DNA from: CAZVIK01 sp964627045
GTDB lineage: Bacteria > Acidobacteriota > Terriglobia > Bryobacterales > Bryobacteraceae
Direction of reading: 5' to 3'
NCBI GenBank assembly: GCA_964627045.1
Contig: CAZVIK010000153.1
Coordinates: 1 to 9,920 of the forward strand
Length of the DNA: 9,920 nt
Made by a program: the position numbers and the translations under genes. How positions within the stretch are numbered: position 1 is the stretch's first letter; each line of letters begins with the position of its first letter. Below are positions 1 through 7,044 of the stretch, piece by piece. The notes beneath the pieces are model-generated. The model was not told the origin of the DNA and did not search any database. It saw nothing but the letters and a program-made list of their open reading frames with translations.

Positions 1-2
1 CG

Positions 3-548
3 AAGCTCGTGCGTGAGGTCCCCGACAGTGAGTACTGGATTGTTGGGGACGGGCCTGAGCGTGGCTGGCTTCAGAAACTGGCGCGAGATCTTGGGTGCGC
101 CGGGAAGATGCGGTTCTTGGGCTGGCTGGAGCGTGGCCAGGTGCGCGATGTATTGGGGCAGGTGGATGTCGTGGTCCATCCGAGTCTCCACGAACAGCTT
201 GGGTACGCCGCGCTGGAGGCGATGGCGGCAGGGCGGCCTGTGATCTGCCTGGCAGCAGGCGGTTGCGGCAGACTCGTCGCGGACTCAGGTGGAAGAGCGG
301 TTCCGGTGACTACGCCGCGCCAGGTTGTCGCTGAGATTGCCTCCGCGCTACGCGTTTTGGCGGCTTCTCCGCAGGAGCGAAAAGCCGAGGGCCGGCGAAT
401 CGCGGAGCGGGCGCAGCAATCGGCTGATTGGGAGGTAGTCGGAGCACAAATCGACGCGGTCTATCGGGAGGCCACACTGCGCTCGTCGCAACACGACGAG
501 GCGCGCGTCTCCCACGAGCGTGCGATCAACCTTGCGAGTCAAAGGTGA
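3..548 (+). CDS. Glycosyltransferase family 4, C-terminal part (5' end outside window)
   Basis: The reading frame is open from the window edge and ends at TGA 546-548, leaving about 181 residues. They form the nucleotide-sugar-binding Rossmann half of a GT4 (GT-B fold) enzyme, which moves a sugar from an NDP-sugar to a lipid-linked or sugar acceptor in the cytoplasm. Visible signs are IVGDGPERGWL near the edge, then RFLGWLERGQV, and the E-x7-E type motif in HEQLGYAALEAMAAGRPVI, which in the family contacts the donor sugar and phosphates. The N-terminal acceptor-binding half is missing because the window starts inside the gene. GTG 9 is an internal valine, not a start. The last 30 or so residues are polar and look like a loose tail. 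The stop overlaps the next gene's GTG start by four bases, which suggests translational coupling. Donor and acceptor cannot be read from the sequence. Confidence 0.9.
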   Translation, partial: KLVREVPDSEYWIVGDGPERGWLQKLARDLGCAGKMRFLGWLERGQVRDVLGQVDVVVHPSLHEQLGYAALEAMAAGRPVICLAAGGCGRLVADSGGRAVPVTTPRQVVAEIASALRVLAASPQERKAEGRRIAERAQQSADWEVVGAQIDAVYREATLRSSQHDEARVSHERAINLASQR

Positions 549-1945
549 CCAGGAAGACGCCTTTCCGCAGGCGGCCGGCATTCGTTGAGGCTAATCCACA
601 GTGGGTTGGCACTTCAACCCGTCTCAGTCTGCACGAAGCCGTTGCCGCGTGCTTCAGCAGGCAGTCCGCCGTATGGGCCGTGGCCGACCAGGCGGCGGTG
701 AGCCTGGGGACGTTTCTGACAAGCATCGCGCTGGCGCGGCGCCTGAGCCCCTCGGACTACGGCGTGTACGCTGCGGTGGTGGCGGCGCTGTTGTTCTTCA
801 ACGGGGTTCACGGGTCGCTGGTGACCAGTCCGTTGTCGGTGCGGGGCGCGGCGGCCGGGGCGGCGGGGTTGGCGCGGCATGCGACGGCGTCGCTCCTGTT
901 CACGGGCGCGCTGGCCGTTCTGGGCGGGCTGGCGCTGGCGGGAGTCTTCGGAGGAATGGGCGGCGGGGCGTTGTGGCTGTGGGCGCCGGCGGCGCTGGCG
1001 GCGTGGCAGTTGCAGGAGACCGTGCGGCGCAGCCTGATGTGCGGGCTGGGTCACCGGCGCGCGGTGTGGGGCGATGCCGTCAGCTACCTGGGCCAATCGG
1101 CCGTGTTCTGGTTGGGATGGCGGGCGGGTTGGATGACGCTGGGCCGGGCGTTCGCCGTGATGGCGTTGACCTCGGGCGCGGCGGCGGCGATGCAGGCCGC
1201 GCAGGCGGGGTTGGGGCGCGTGGATTTGGCCGAGGTGCGGGCGTTGGCCCGGGACTACTGGAAGTTCGGTTCCTGGCTGCTGTACGGAACGTTCGCGAGC
1301 GTGTTCTCGGTGCAGGCGTTCTACTGGGTGCTGGCCTGGACGCACGGCGCGAAGGAGACGGCGTCGTTGCAAGCGGTGTGGAACGCATTGGGCGTGTGCC
1401 ACCCGTTGATGTTCGGGCTGGGAAATCTGCTGGTGCCGGTGGTGTCGCGTGTGAAGGCGGCTGAGGGGATGGCGGCAGCCTGGCGCGCGGCGCTGCGGCA
1501 CGGGGGACAGTTCGGCGCAGCATTGGCGGCGTACTTGTTGGCGCTGCTGGTGTGGCCGGGAGCGGCGTTGGCACTGCTTTACGGAGCGGGGTCGCCCTAC
1601 ACGGCGTTGAGCGGAGCGTTGCGTCTGATGGTGGCGGCCTACGCGTTGACCTACCTGGCGCAGGTGATGGGGTTGTTCCTGACGGGCGTAGGGGATTCGC
1701 GCGCGAGTTTCCGTGTGCAGTTGGCGGGGGCCGCGGGGAGCATTCTGGCGGGATTGCCCATGGCTGTGGCCGGGGGCACGGCGGGTGCATGCGCGGGTCT
1801 CGTGGTGGTGAACGCAGCGCGGAGCGTGGCCGCCGTTGTTCACGCGAACCGGGCGCGGTTGGCCGGATTTGAAGTTCCGGTGGTGCGAGTGCCCGACGAG
1901 GGAGCGCGCCGCGCGGCTGCGGCCGCGGGGGGCGCGGCCTCGTGA
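545..1945 (+). CDS. Wzx-like oligosaccharide flippase (polysaccharide biosynthesis protein)
   Basis: About 466 residues, a normal length for Wzx/MOP-superfamily flippases, which carry undecaprenyl-diphosphate-linked repeat units across the inner membrane. After a basic, polar N-terminus of about 40 residues comes the family-like opening (ADQAAVSLGTFLTS near 47-60, then ALARRLSPSDYGVYA near 62-76). Many Ala/Gly/Leu/Val-rich membrane segments follow, probably 12, with a typical polar break around KFGSWLLYGTF. I chose GTG 545 because it gives the GTGA overlap with the upstream stop and there is no other good start before the first membrane segment. The frame is open back to 428, but that would overlap the upstream gene by over 100 bp. 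No clear ribosome-binding site is visible, so coupling to the upstream gene is likely. Codons are strongly GC-ending. The substrate is unknown. Confidence 0.85.
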   Translation: MTRKTPFRRRPAFVEANPQWVGTSTRLSLHEAVAACFSRQSAVWAVADQAAVSLGTFLTSIALARRLSPSDYGVYAAVVAALLFFNGVHGSLVTSPLSVRGAAAGAAGLARHATASLLFTGALAVLGGLALAGVFGGMGGGALWLWAPAALAAWQLQETVRRSLMCGLGHRRAVWGDAVSYLGQSAVFWLGWRAGWMTLGRAFAVMALTSGAAAAMQAAQAGLGRVDLAEVRALARDYWKFGSWLLYGTFASVFSVQAFYWVLAWTHGAKETASLQAVWNALGVCHPLMFGLGNLLVPVVSRVKAAEGMAAAWRAALRHGGQFGAALAAYLLALLVWPGAALALLYGAGSPYTALSGALRLMVAAYALTYLAQVMGLFLTGVGDSRASFRVQLAGAAGSILAGLPMAVAGGTAGACAGLVVVNAARSVAAVVHANRARLAGFEVPVVRVPDEGARRAAAAAGGAAS

Positions 1946-2029
1946 ACGCGCACCGGCCGGACTTAGACCGGATGTTCAAGGGTGAGGGCGAACTGCAACT
2001 GCGGTAGTCCGAGTGGATCGTTACCAAGA

Positions 2030-3574
2030 ATGACCACGACCGATTTGTTAGGAGGTATCGACCGGACCTGGCGCTCCAGTGTGGTCTTTGTCGCCGTCCC
2101 GGTGGCATTAGCGGCCGGAGTCACCTGGTTCCCGCTACCTACGGCTGCTGTGGCGGCGTTGTGCGCGTCAGCCGCCGTGTCGACGCTCGTGGCCCGCGGA
2201 TTCACCAAGACCTTGTCGGTGCTGCTCGCGATTCTTCTGGCGGGTTATGCGTTCGGCGGAAAATCGTTTGCATACCTCGGGATTGCGCCGGTTTACGTCG
2301 GGGAGATCGTACTTGCGCTTGCACTGATCGGATGCATCGCGGGCGGCACTCTTTTGGCTCCATTCCGGTCGCGCACGGCGTGGCTTGTTGTGGCGTTCGG
2401 CATCTGGTGTTTGGCCCAGACCGTGGGTTACGTGCCGACGTACGGCCTCGACGCCCTTCGTGACGCTACGCTGTTCGGCTACGCGGCTTTCGGGCTTGTC
2501 GTGGCGGGGTTGATCCTGCGCGCGCGGACCTTCGCGGGCATTGTAGCGGGGTACCGGCGCCTGCTGCCGTTCTTCCTGGTGTGGGCGGTGTCCACTTGGG
2601 TCATCCGGCTGTTTGTCTTCGGAGCCTCTTATGCGAGTTCCGGAGACAGCCCCTGGTTATCGATCAAGGGCGGCGACGGCGGTGTTCACCTTGCGGGCAT
2701 TGCCAGCTTCATGATTCTCGGTCTGCACCGGGTTGGAGTGAAGCGCTTCAGGCATTCCGGTCTGGCCGAATGGGGGCTATGGTCGATCTGGTCGGCGGGG
2801 TTCCTATTGGCCGGGGCGCAGACTCGCGGCGGGCTGGTGAGCATGTTGGCCGCCTTGAGCGCAGTGCTTTTCCTGCGCCCGAGCGGTAGATGGGGAAAGC
2901 TTGCGGTGGTGGCGATTGTAGGTCTTGCCGTGTTCGCGGCACTCGACCTCCAACTGGACGTCGGACGAGAGCGGAAGGCCACACCGCAACAGATCCTGGT
3001 CAGCCTGGCGAGCCTTGGCGGCGGCGCGGACCCATCCTACGACGGCACCCGCCGATGGCGGCTGATGTGGTGGGAGTCGATCGTCAACTACACGATCCAT
3101 GGTGACCATTTCTGGCGCGGAAAAGGATTCGGGATAAACCTCGCCGACGACGACGGGTTTCAGGTGGACCCGCAGCATCGTCTGCGCAGCCCGCACAACG
3201 GACACCTGACTGTGCTGGCGCGGACCGGTGTGCCCGGACTGCTGCTCTGGTTTCTGATGCAGGTGAGCCTTGCTGCCGGTCTTCTGCGTTCGTACTACCG
3301 GGCGCGCCGGGAGCGGGATGCTGAGCGCGCTGCGCTGACGGGGTGGGTCTTTTGCTACTGGGTGGCGTTCGTGGTCAATGCCGCGTTCGACGTGTATCTT
3401 GAGGGTCCGCAGGGAGGGATTTGGTACTGGTCGGTTTTCGGAATGGGTTTGGCGCTCTTGGCCAAACGGCCGTCGCAGCGATCTGGCACGGCATGGCAGT
3501 CCCGGTCGCGGTTGAGCATAGGGATGCGGTCTCCGCAAACTGGGAGATCGGAAGCGGCGGTGGCCGGCGCATGA
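2030..3574 (+). CDS. O-antigen ligase/polymerase family membrane protein (Wzy_C type)
   Basis: A 514-residue, polytopic inner-membrane protein with roughly 10-12 hydrophobic segments. The family joins undecaprenyl-linked glycans in the periplasm, either to each other (Wzy polymerase) or to an acceptor (WaaL ligase). The best evidence is the C-terminal half: AGAQTRGGLVSM near 261-272, with the Arg-Gly-Gly seen in Wzy_C proteins, then a large periplasmic loop (about 305-395) ending in GKGFG and RSPHNGHLTVLARTGVPG (386-403). The His-Asn pair at 389-390 fits the conserved HN of the family. ATG 2030 is preferred. GTG 1982 is in frame and would add 16 polar residues, and neither has a strong ribosome-binding site. 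An 84-bp spacer separates it from the flippase, and its stop overlaps the next ATG (ATGA, 3571-3574). By eye its codons are less GC-ending than those of the flippase or wbaP. Polymerase and ligase cannot be told apart from sequence. Confidence 0.85.
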   Translation: MTTTDLLGGIDRTWRSSVVFVAVPVALAAGVTWFPLPTAAVAALCASAAVSTLVARGFTKTLSVLLAILLAGYAFGGKSFAYLGIAPVYVGEIVLALALIGCIAGGTLLAPFRSRTAWLVVAFGIWCLAQTVGYVPTYGLDALRDATLFGYAAFGLVVAGLILRARTFAGIVAGYRRLLPFFLVWAVSTWVIRLFVFGASYASSGDSPWLSIKGGDGGVHLAGIASFMILGLHRVGVKRFRHSGLAEWGLWSIWSAGFLLAGAQTRGGLVSMLAALSAVLFLRPSGRWGKLAVVAIVGLAVFAALDLQLDVGRERKATPQQILVSLASLGGGADPSYDGTRRWRLMWWESIVNYTIHGDHFWRGKGFGINLADDDGFQVDPQHRLRSPHNGHLTVLARTGVPGLLLWFLMQVSLAAGLLRSYYRARRERDAERAALTGWVFCYWVAFVVNAAFDVYLEGPQGGIWYWSVFGMGLALLAKRPSQRSGTAWQSRSRLSIGMRSPQTGRSEAAVAGA

Positions 3575-4809
3575 GGATTCTGACTCTACACAACCGGTAC
3601 CGCTATCGCGGCGGTGAGGACGAGTCCACCGAGAGCGAAATCGCGTTGCTTCGCGCGAACGGCCACGAGGTTCACACGATCATCGCGGACAACGCGTCGC
3701 TCAGTGGCGCGAGCGTCCTGAAGGCAGGCTTGNNNNNNNNNNCAGGCTTGTCGGCAGTGTGGAGCACGTCCGCGCACCGGACCGCCCGCCGGGCGATTCG
3801 GGATTTTCGACCGGACTTGATCAAGGTGCACAATTTCTTCCCGCTTCTGTCGCCATCGATCTACTACGCGGCGAATGCCGAAGACGTGCCGGTAGTCCAA
3901 ACGCTTCACAACTATCGGCCACTGTGTCCGCGAGCGGACTTCGCCCGCAACGGAGTCGTCTGCGAGAGGTGTAAGGGTAAAGCATTGGCATGGCCGGGCA
4001 TCCTGCGTGGGTGCTACCGCGGCAGTCGCGCAGCGACGGCATCCGTGGCAGCGATGAGTGCCGCCCATCGGTTCGTCGGAACGTGGCGTGACCGAGTGAA
4101 GGTGTATGTTACGCCGTCGGAGTTCACACGGGCGAAGTTTGCAGAGGCGGGGTTTCCCGAGGAAAAGCTCGTCGTGAAACCGAACTTCCTTGTGCGGGAC
4201 CCAGGTCGCGGCCGAGGCGGCCAGCGCTTCGCGCTGTTTGCGGGGAGACTGTCGCCGGAGAAAGGGGTGGGGACCTTGCTGGACGCGTGGCGGCGCGTCG
4301 GCCCTGAGATGAGCCTGCGAATCGTGGGGGACGGGCCGCTGGCGAGTGAGGTTCGAAGGCGCGCCCAGGGGCTTCCGAATGTGCAGGTGCTGGGGCGGCG
4401 TCCGATTGATGCTGTCTACGAACTTATGGGAGAAGCAGCGTTTCTTGTTTTCCCGTCGGAGTGCTTCGAGACCTTCGGCAGGGTCGCCGTGGAAGCGTTT
4501 GCCAAGGGGACGCCGGTGGTGGCATCGAATCTGGGGGCAATGGCGGAGGTCATAGACGAGGGGCGCACGGGGCGGTTGTTTCGCGCCGGGGATGCCGAAG
4601 ACCTGGCCGCCAAGGTCGAGTGGATGACGGCGCATCCGGTGGAAGTGAAACGGATGCGCGAGGAAGCGCGGGCGGAGTATCTGGCCAGGTACACGGCCGA
4701 GCGGAATTACCAACTTCTGATGGAGATCTACCAGCGCGTGACGGACGGGCGAGGCCGCGGATGTCGCGCGGAGATCACCGCGGCTCAGACGGCGGGCGCT
4801 GGGCTCTGA
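3571..4809 (+). CDS. Glycosyltransferase family 4 (first of a tandem pair), with N-run inside
   Basis: As written it has 412 residues with four X at 55-58. It is a GT-B-fold, GT4-type enzyme extending the lipid-linked repeat unit in the cytoplasm. The N-terminal half has HNRYRYRGGED (7-17), KVHNFFPLLSPSIYYAA (85-101) and LHNYRPLCP (112-120), followed by a four-cysteine pattern C119-x11-C131-x2-C134-x13-C148. The C-terminal half has GRLSPEKGVGTLL (225-237), IVGDGPL (251-257) and an E-x7-E motif at E300/E308 before AFAKGTPVVASNLGAMAEV. ATG 3571 is set by the ATGA overlap with the preceding ligase gene and by the start of the family's first beta strand. It is a paralog of the gene at 4903 along its whole length, including the last 28 residues. 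The N run is in frame and is probably an assembly artefact; the true protein would be about 406 residues. Sugar specificity is not readable. Confidence 0.9.
   Translation: MRILTLHNRYRYRGGEDESTESEIALLRANGHEVHTIIADNASLSGASVLKAGLXXXXGLSAVWSTSAHRTARRAIRDFRPDLIKVHNFFPLLSPSIYYAANAEDVPVVQTLHNYRPLCPRADFARNGVVCERCKGKALAWPGILRGCYRGSRAATASVAAMSAAHRFVGTWRDRVKVYVTPSEFTRAKFAEAGFPEEKLVVKPNFLVRDPGRGRGGQRFALFAGRLSPEKGVGTLLDAWRRVGPEMSLRIVGDGPLASEVRRRAQGLPNVQVLGRRPIDAVYELMGEAAFLVFPSECFETFGRVAVEAFAKGTPVVASNLGAMAEVIDEGRTGRLFRAGDAEDLAAKVEWMTAHPVEVKRMREEARAEYLARYTAERNYQLLMEIYQRVTDGRGRGCRAEITAAQTAGAGL
3733..3742. other. Run of ten N inside a GT4 gene; probably a false gap
   Basis: The ten N are flanked directly by the same eight bases, caggcttg, at 3725-3732 and 3743-3750. 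This is what a scaffolder leaves when two contig ends overlap slightly but were not merged. Removing the N run and one copy deletes 18 bases, which keeps the reading frame. It also makes the segment from the Asn at residue 41 to the Asn of KVHN exactly 42 residues long, the same as in the paralog at 4903, with a Trp at position 18 of both. Confidence 0.8.
4495..4730 (+). repeat. 3' block shared with 5818-6053 of the paralogous GT4 gene
   Basis: From 4495 and from 5818 the two tandem GT4 genes run colinear without gaps to the end of the core domain. Long stretches are identical at base level, for example the 24 bases at 4498-4521 against 5821-5844. Upstream of this block the two genes show many more synonymous differences. 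The duplicate copy lies at 5818-6053. This judgement was made by eye, and no percent identity was calculated. Confidence 0.7.
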
Positions 4810-4902
4810 CGGGTGCACACTGGCGGGAGTTGTGGGACAAGCGCCGCGATAAGGCCATTGACCGCGTTTGGTAAGCGCAACAGATTGTCCGCGTGATTGA
4901 GA

Positions 4903-6132
4903 ATGTATCCGAACCGGGTATTGCTGGTTCATAACCACTACCGCCAGGCGGGCGGAGAGGACCGGGTTTTCGCCGCTGAAGGCGCCCTGCTATCCCGGTT
5001 CGGGCACCAGGTCAGCCAGTACACGGCAAGCAACTCGGACATCCACGGTTCCGGGAGCGTGCGGCTGGCGGCACAGACGTTGTGGAATCCGGGCGCGCGC
5101 GCGGGGCTGGCGGGCCTGTTGCGGGAGACACGTCCGGAAGTGGTCCACGTTCACAATACGTTTCCGCTTCTGTCCCCGTCGGTCTACTACGCCGCGAAGA
5201 GGAACGGAGCGGCGGTCGTGCAGTCGCTCCACAACTACAGGCTGCTGTGTCCCGGCGCGAACCTTTTCCGGGACGGGCGCGTGTGCGAGGAGTGCGTGGG
5301 CAGCCCGGTGCCGTGGCGCGGCGCGGTCCATGCGTGCTACCGCCACAGCCGGGGAGCCAGCGCGGCCACCGCGGCGATGTTGGCGGTCCACCGCCTGATT
5401 GGTACTTGGACGCGGATGGTGGATGTGTTCGTCGCGCTCACCGAGTTTGCCCGAAGCAAGTTCGTTGAGGCGGGGTTTCCGGCCGGGAGGATCGCCGTGA
5501 AACCGAACTTCGTCGATCCCGACCCGGGGCGGGGGAGCGGCAGCGGAGCGTACGCATTGTTCGTCGGGAGGCTATCGCCCGAAAAGGGAGTCGGTACGCT
5601 GCTCGATGCGTGGCAACGGGCGGGGTCGCGGGTGAGCCTGCGAATCGTGGGAGACGGGCCGTTGGCAGGCGAGGCGCGCCAGCGTGCGCACCGTTTGCCG
5701 AACGTGGCCGTGCTCGGGCCGCGCGCCGCCGATGAGGTGTACCGGTTGATGGGAGACGCCGCGTTTCTGGTGGTGCCCTCGTGGTGGTACGAAGCGTTTC
5801 CTTTGGTTCTCGTGGAGGCCTTTGCCAAGGGGACGCCGGTGGTGGCGTCGAATCTGGGAGCGATGGCGGAGGTCGTGGACAACGGGCGCACGGGGCTGTT
5901 GTTCCGCGCCGGGGACGCCGAAGACCTGGCGGCCAAGGTCGAGTGGATGACGACGCATCCAGCCGAAGTGAGGCGGATGAGAGACGAAGCCCGGGCGGAG
6001 TGTCTGGCCAAGTACACGGCCGAGCGGATCTTCGCGGCACTGATGGAGATCTATGAACGCGCCATCGAAGGGCGTGCGGCCGGAATCGAGCCTCGCGCCG
6101 CGGCAGCGCAAGCTGCTGGGCATGCGGGTTGA
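4903..6132 (+). CDS. Glycosyltransferase family 4 (second of the tandem pair)
   Basis: A 409-residue GT4 enzyme, complete, with the same layout as its upstream neighbour. It has HNHYRQAGGED (10-20), VHVHNTFPLLSPSVYYAA (81-98) and LHNYRLLCP (109-117), the cysteine pattern C116-x11-C128-x2-C131-x13-C145, GRLSPEKGVGTLL (222-234), IVGDGPL (248-254) and an E-x7-E motif at E297/E305. Where the first copy has ECFETFGRVAVEAF, this one has WWYEAFPLVLVEAF, so the donor pocket edge differs and the two probably add different sugars or act in sequence. I chose ATG 4903. TTG 4897 is also in frame and sits right after an in-frame TGA, so the start cannot lie further upstream. A 93-bp spacer precedes it, with only a weak purine stretch (GAGA) ahead of the start. 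Its last 80 bp overlap the WecG-family gene if that gene starts at 6053. Confidence 0.92.
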   Translation: MYPNRVLLVHNHYRQAGGEDRVFAAEGALLSRFGHQVSQYTASNSDIHGSGSVRLAAQTLWNPGARAGLAGLLRETRPEVVHVHNTFPLLSPSVYYAAKRNGAAVVQSLHNYRLLCPGANLFRDGRVCEECVGSPVPWRGAVHACYRHSRGASAATAAMLAVHRLIGTWTRMVDVFVALTEFARSKFVEAGFPAGRIAVKPNFVDPDPGRGSGSGAYALFVGRLSPEKGVGTLLDAWQRAGSRVSLRIVGDGPLAGEARQRAHRLPNVAVLGPRAADEVYRLMGDAAFLVVPSWWYEAFPLVLVEAFAKGTPVVASNLGAMAEVVDNGRTGLLFRAGDAEDLAAKVEWMTTHPAEVRRMRDEARAECLAKYTAERIFAALMEIYERAIEGRAAGIEPRAAAAQAAGHAG

Positions 6133-6850
6133 CCGGACCAGCTACCCGGAAGCGGCCGAACGGATCGCGGCCTGGGCGCGGGCGGGCGAATCGCGCGCGG
6201 TCTGCTGCGCGTCGGTCAACAACGTGATGGAAGCGTTCGATTCGCCGGGGTTTCGCGAACTCGTGAACGCGTGCGACCTGGTGACGCCCGACGGGATGCC
6301 GCTGGTGTGGGGGCTGAGGCTGCTCGGGGCGGCGGGCGCGACGCGGGTCTACGGGCCGGATCTCACGGCGGTGGTGCTGGAGCGGGCGTCGCGCGAGGGC
6401 GTGGCGGTGGGGTTCTATGGGGCGAGCGAAGAGACGCTCGGGCGGCTTGCAGAGAACGCGCGGCGGAGATGGCCGGGGTTGCGCATCGTCTACGCGTACG
6501 CACCGCCGTTCCGGGAGTTGACAGTGGAAGAAGATGCGGCGGTGACGCGGGAGATCCGCGAGTCGGGCGCACGGATTGTGTTCGTGGGGCTGAGCACGCC
6601 GAAGCAGGAGCGCTGGATGGCGGTGCACCGGGGGCGCATTCCGGCGGTGATGCTGGGCGTGGGCGCGGCGTTCGATTTTCTCGCCGGAGTGAAGCCGCAG
6701 GCGCCGCGGTGGATGCGGCGGAGCGGGATGGAATGGCTGTTCCGCTGCGCGACCGAGCCGCGCCGGCTGGGGCCGCGGTATCTCAAGCAGAATCCGCGGT
6801 TCGCGGCGCTGTTCGCGATGCAGTTGTTGGGGTGGCGGGTGCCGAGGTAG
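6053..6850 (+). CDS. WecG/TagA/CpsF-family glycosyltransferase (GT26)
   Basis: A 265-residue enzyme of the WecG/TagA/CpsF family. Known members add N-acetylmannosamine, its uronic acid or another hexose to an undecaprenyl-diphosphate-linked sugar at the membrane. Family marks are RKLLGMRVD (19-27), CCASVNNVMEAF (51-62), DLVTPDGMPLVWGL (75-88) with the key Asp80, GFYGASEETL (120-129), FVGLSTPKQERWM (177-189), GVGAAFDFLAG (202-212) and a basic C-terminal tail that usually helps membrane attachment. ATG 6053 has GGAG at 6045-6048 but overlaps the upstream gene by 80 bp. GTG 6074 is also possible. ATG 6122 would cut the overlap to 11 bp but removes the first family strand (RKLLGMRV), so I disfavour it. 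With WbaP encoded next, this enzyme is a candidate for adding the second sugar. The actual donor is unknown. Confidence 0.88.
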   Translation: MNAPSKGVRPESSLAPRQRKLLGMRVDRTSYPEAAERIAAWARAGESRAVCCASVNNVMEAFDSPGFRELVNACDLVTPDGMPLVWGLRLLGAAGATRVYGPDLTAVVLERASREGVAVGFYGASEETLGRLAENARRRWPGLRIVYAYAPPFRELTVEEDAAVTREIRESGARIVFVGLSTPKQERWMAVHRGRIPAVMLGVGAAFDFLAGVKPQAPRWMRRSGMEWLFRCATEPRRLGPRYLKQNPRFAALFAMQLLGWRVPR

Positions 6851-6880
6851 CGGGGTGGCGGGTTTCACGCCGGAGCGGGA

Positions 6881-6886
6881 TATGAT
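6881..6886 (+). promoter_or_regulatory. Possible -10 box (TATGAT) after the WecG-family gene
   Basis: TATGAT stands out in GC-rich DNA 31 bp after the stop at 6850. There is no good -35 at the usual distance. A GTG at 6896 follows ten bases later and starts an open frame that runs into the N run, so this could be the promoter of a leaderless or broken reading frame, or of the downstream wbaP transcript. The evidence is weak. Confidence 0.3.
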
Positions 6887-6910
6887 GCCTGGATCGTGAA
6901 GCTGGAAGGA

Positions 6911-6920
6911 NNNNNNNNNN
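6911..6920. other. Run of ten N (assembly gap) upstream of wbaP
   Basis: Ten N lie in the 194-bp interval between the WecG-family gene and wbaP. The true gap length is unknown. The frame starting at GTG 6896 enters it, and the DNA after it has no convincing coding signal before wbaP, so a short or partial gene could be hidden here. Confidence 0.9.
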
Positions 6921-6951
6921 CGTGTTTCACGCCGGAGCTCAGCGGCGCATA

Positions 6952-6986
6952 GGGTAGTCGGGACAAAGCTGTTGGCAGGACTCCCC
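6952..6986 (+). promoter_or_regulatory. Possible stem-loop in the wbaP leader
   Basis: Bases 6952-6959 (GGGTAGTC) can pair with 6979-6986 (GACTCCCC), giving eight positions with one mismatch around a 19-base loop. It lies 58 bases before the wbaP start. It does not match any riboswitch class I recognise and lacks a T-run, so it is only a candidate for leader structure. Confidence 0.25.
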
Positions 6987-7044
6987 ACTCCACGACAATC
7001 ACCACACCGGGCAGGGAACGGAAACACAGAGGGCTGAAAGACAA

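Larger units (their letters stand above)
6862..6938 (+). repeat. 15-bp direct repeat on both sides of the second N run
   Basis: The 15 bases gtttcacgccggagc occur at 6862-6876 and again at 6924-6938, with the ten-N run between them. I see no third copy nearby. It could be a short dispersed repeat that broke the assembly or a small duplication. Unlike the first N run, the bases directly touching this run are not identical, so it may hide real missing sequence. Confidence 0.65.

Noticed and set aside
1946..2029. Promoter or RNA in the 84-bp spacer before the ligase gene
   Set aside because: No -10/-35 pair and only a tiny CCGG...CCGG pairing; nothing supports a feature.
614..2108. Long open frames on the minus strand opposite the flippase
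   Set aside because: They are Arg/Pro/His-rich low-complexity translations, as expected opposite GC-ending codons. The + strand frame has clear flippase features.
4810..4874. Short peptide-like stretch (HWRELWDKRRDKAIDRVW) in another frame after the first GT4
   Set aside because: It looks protein-like but has no start or ribosome-binding site of its own, is continuous only with a shadow frame of the GT4, and the GT4 stop matches that of its paralog, so it is not evidence of a frameshift. A decayed remnant cannot be excluded.
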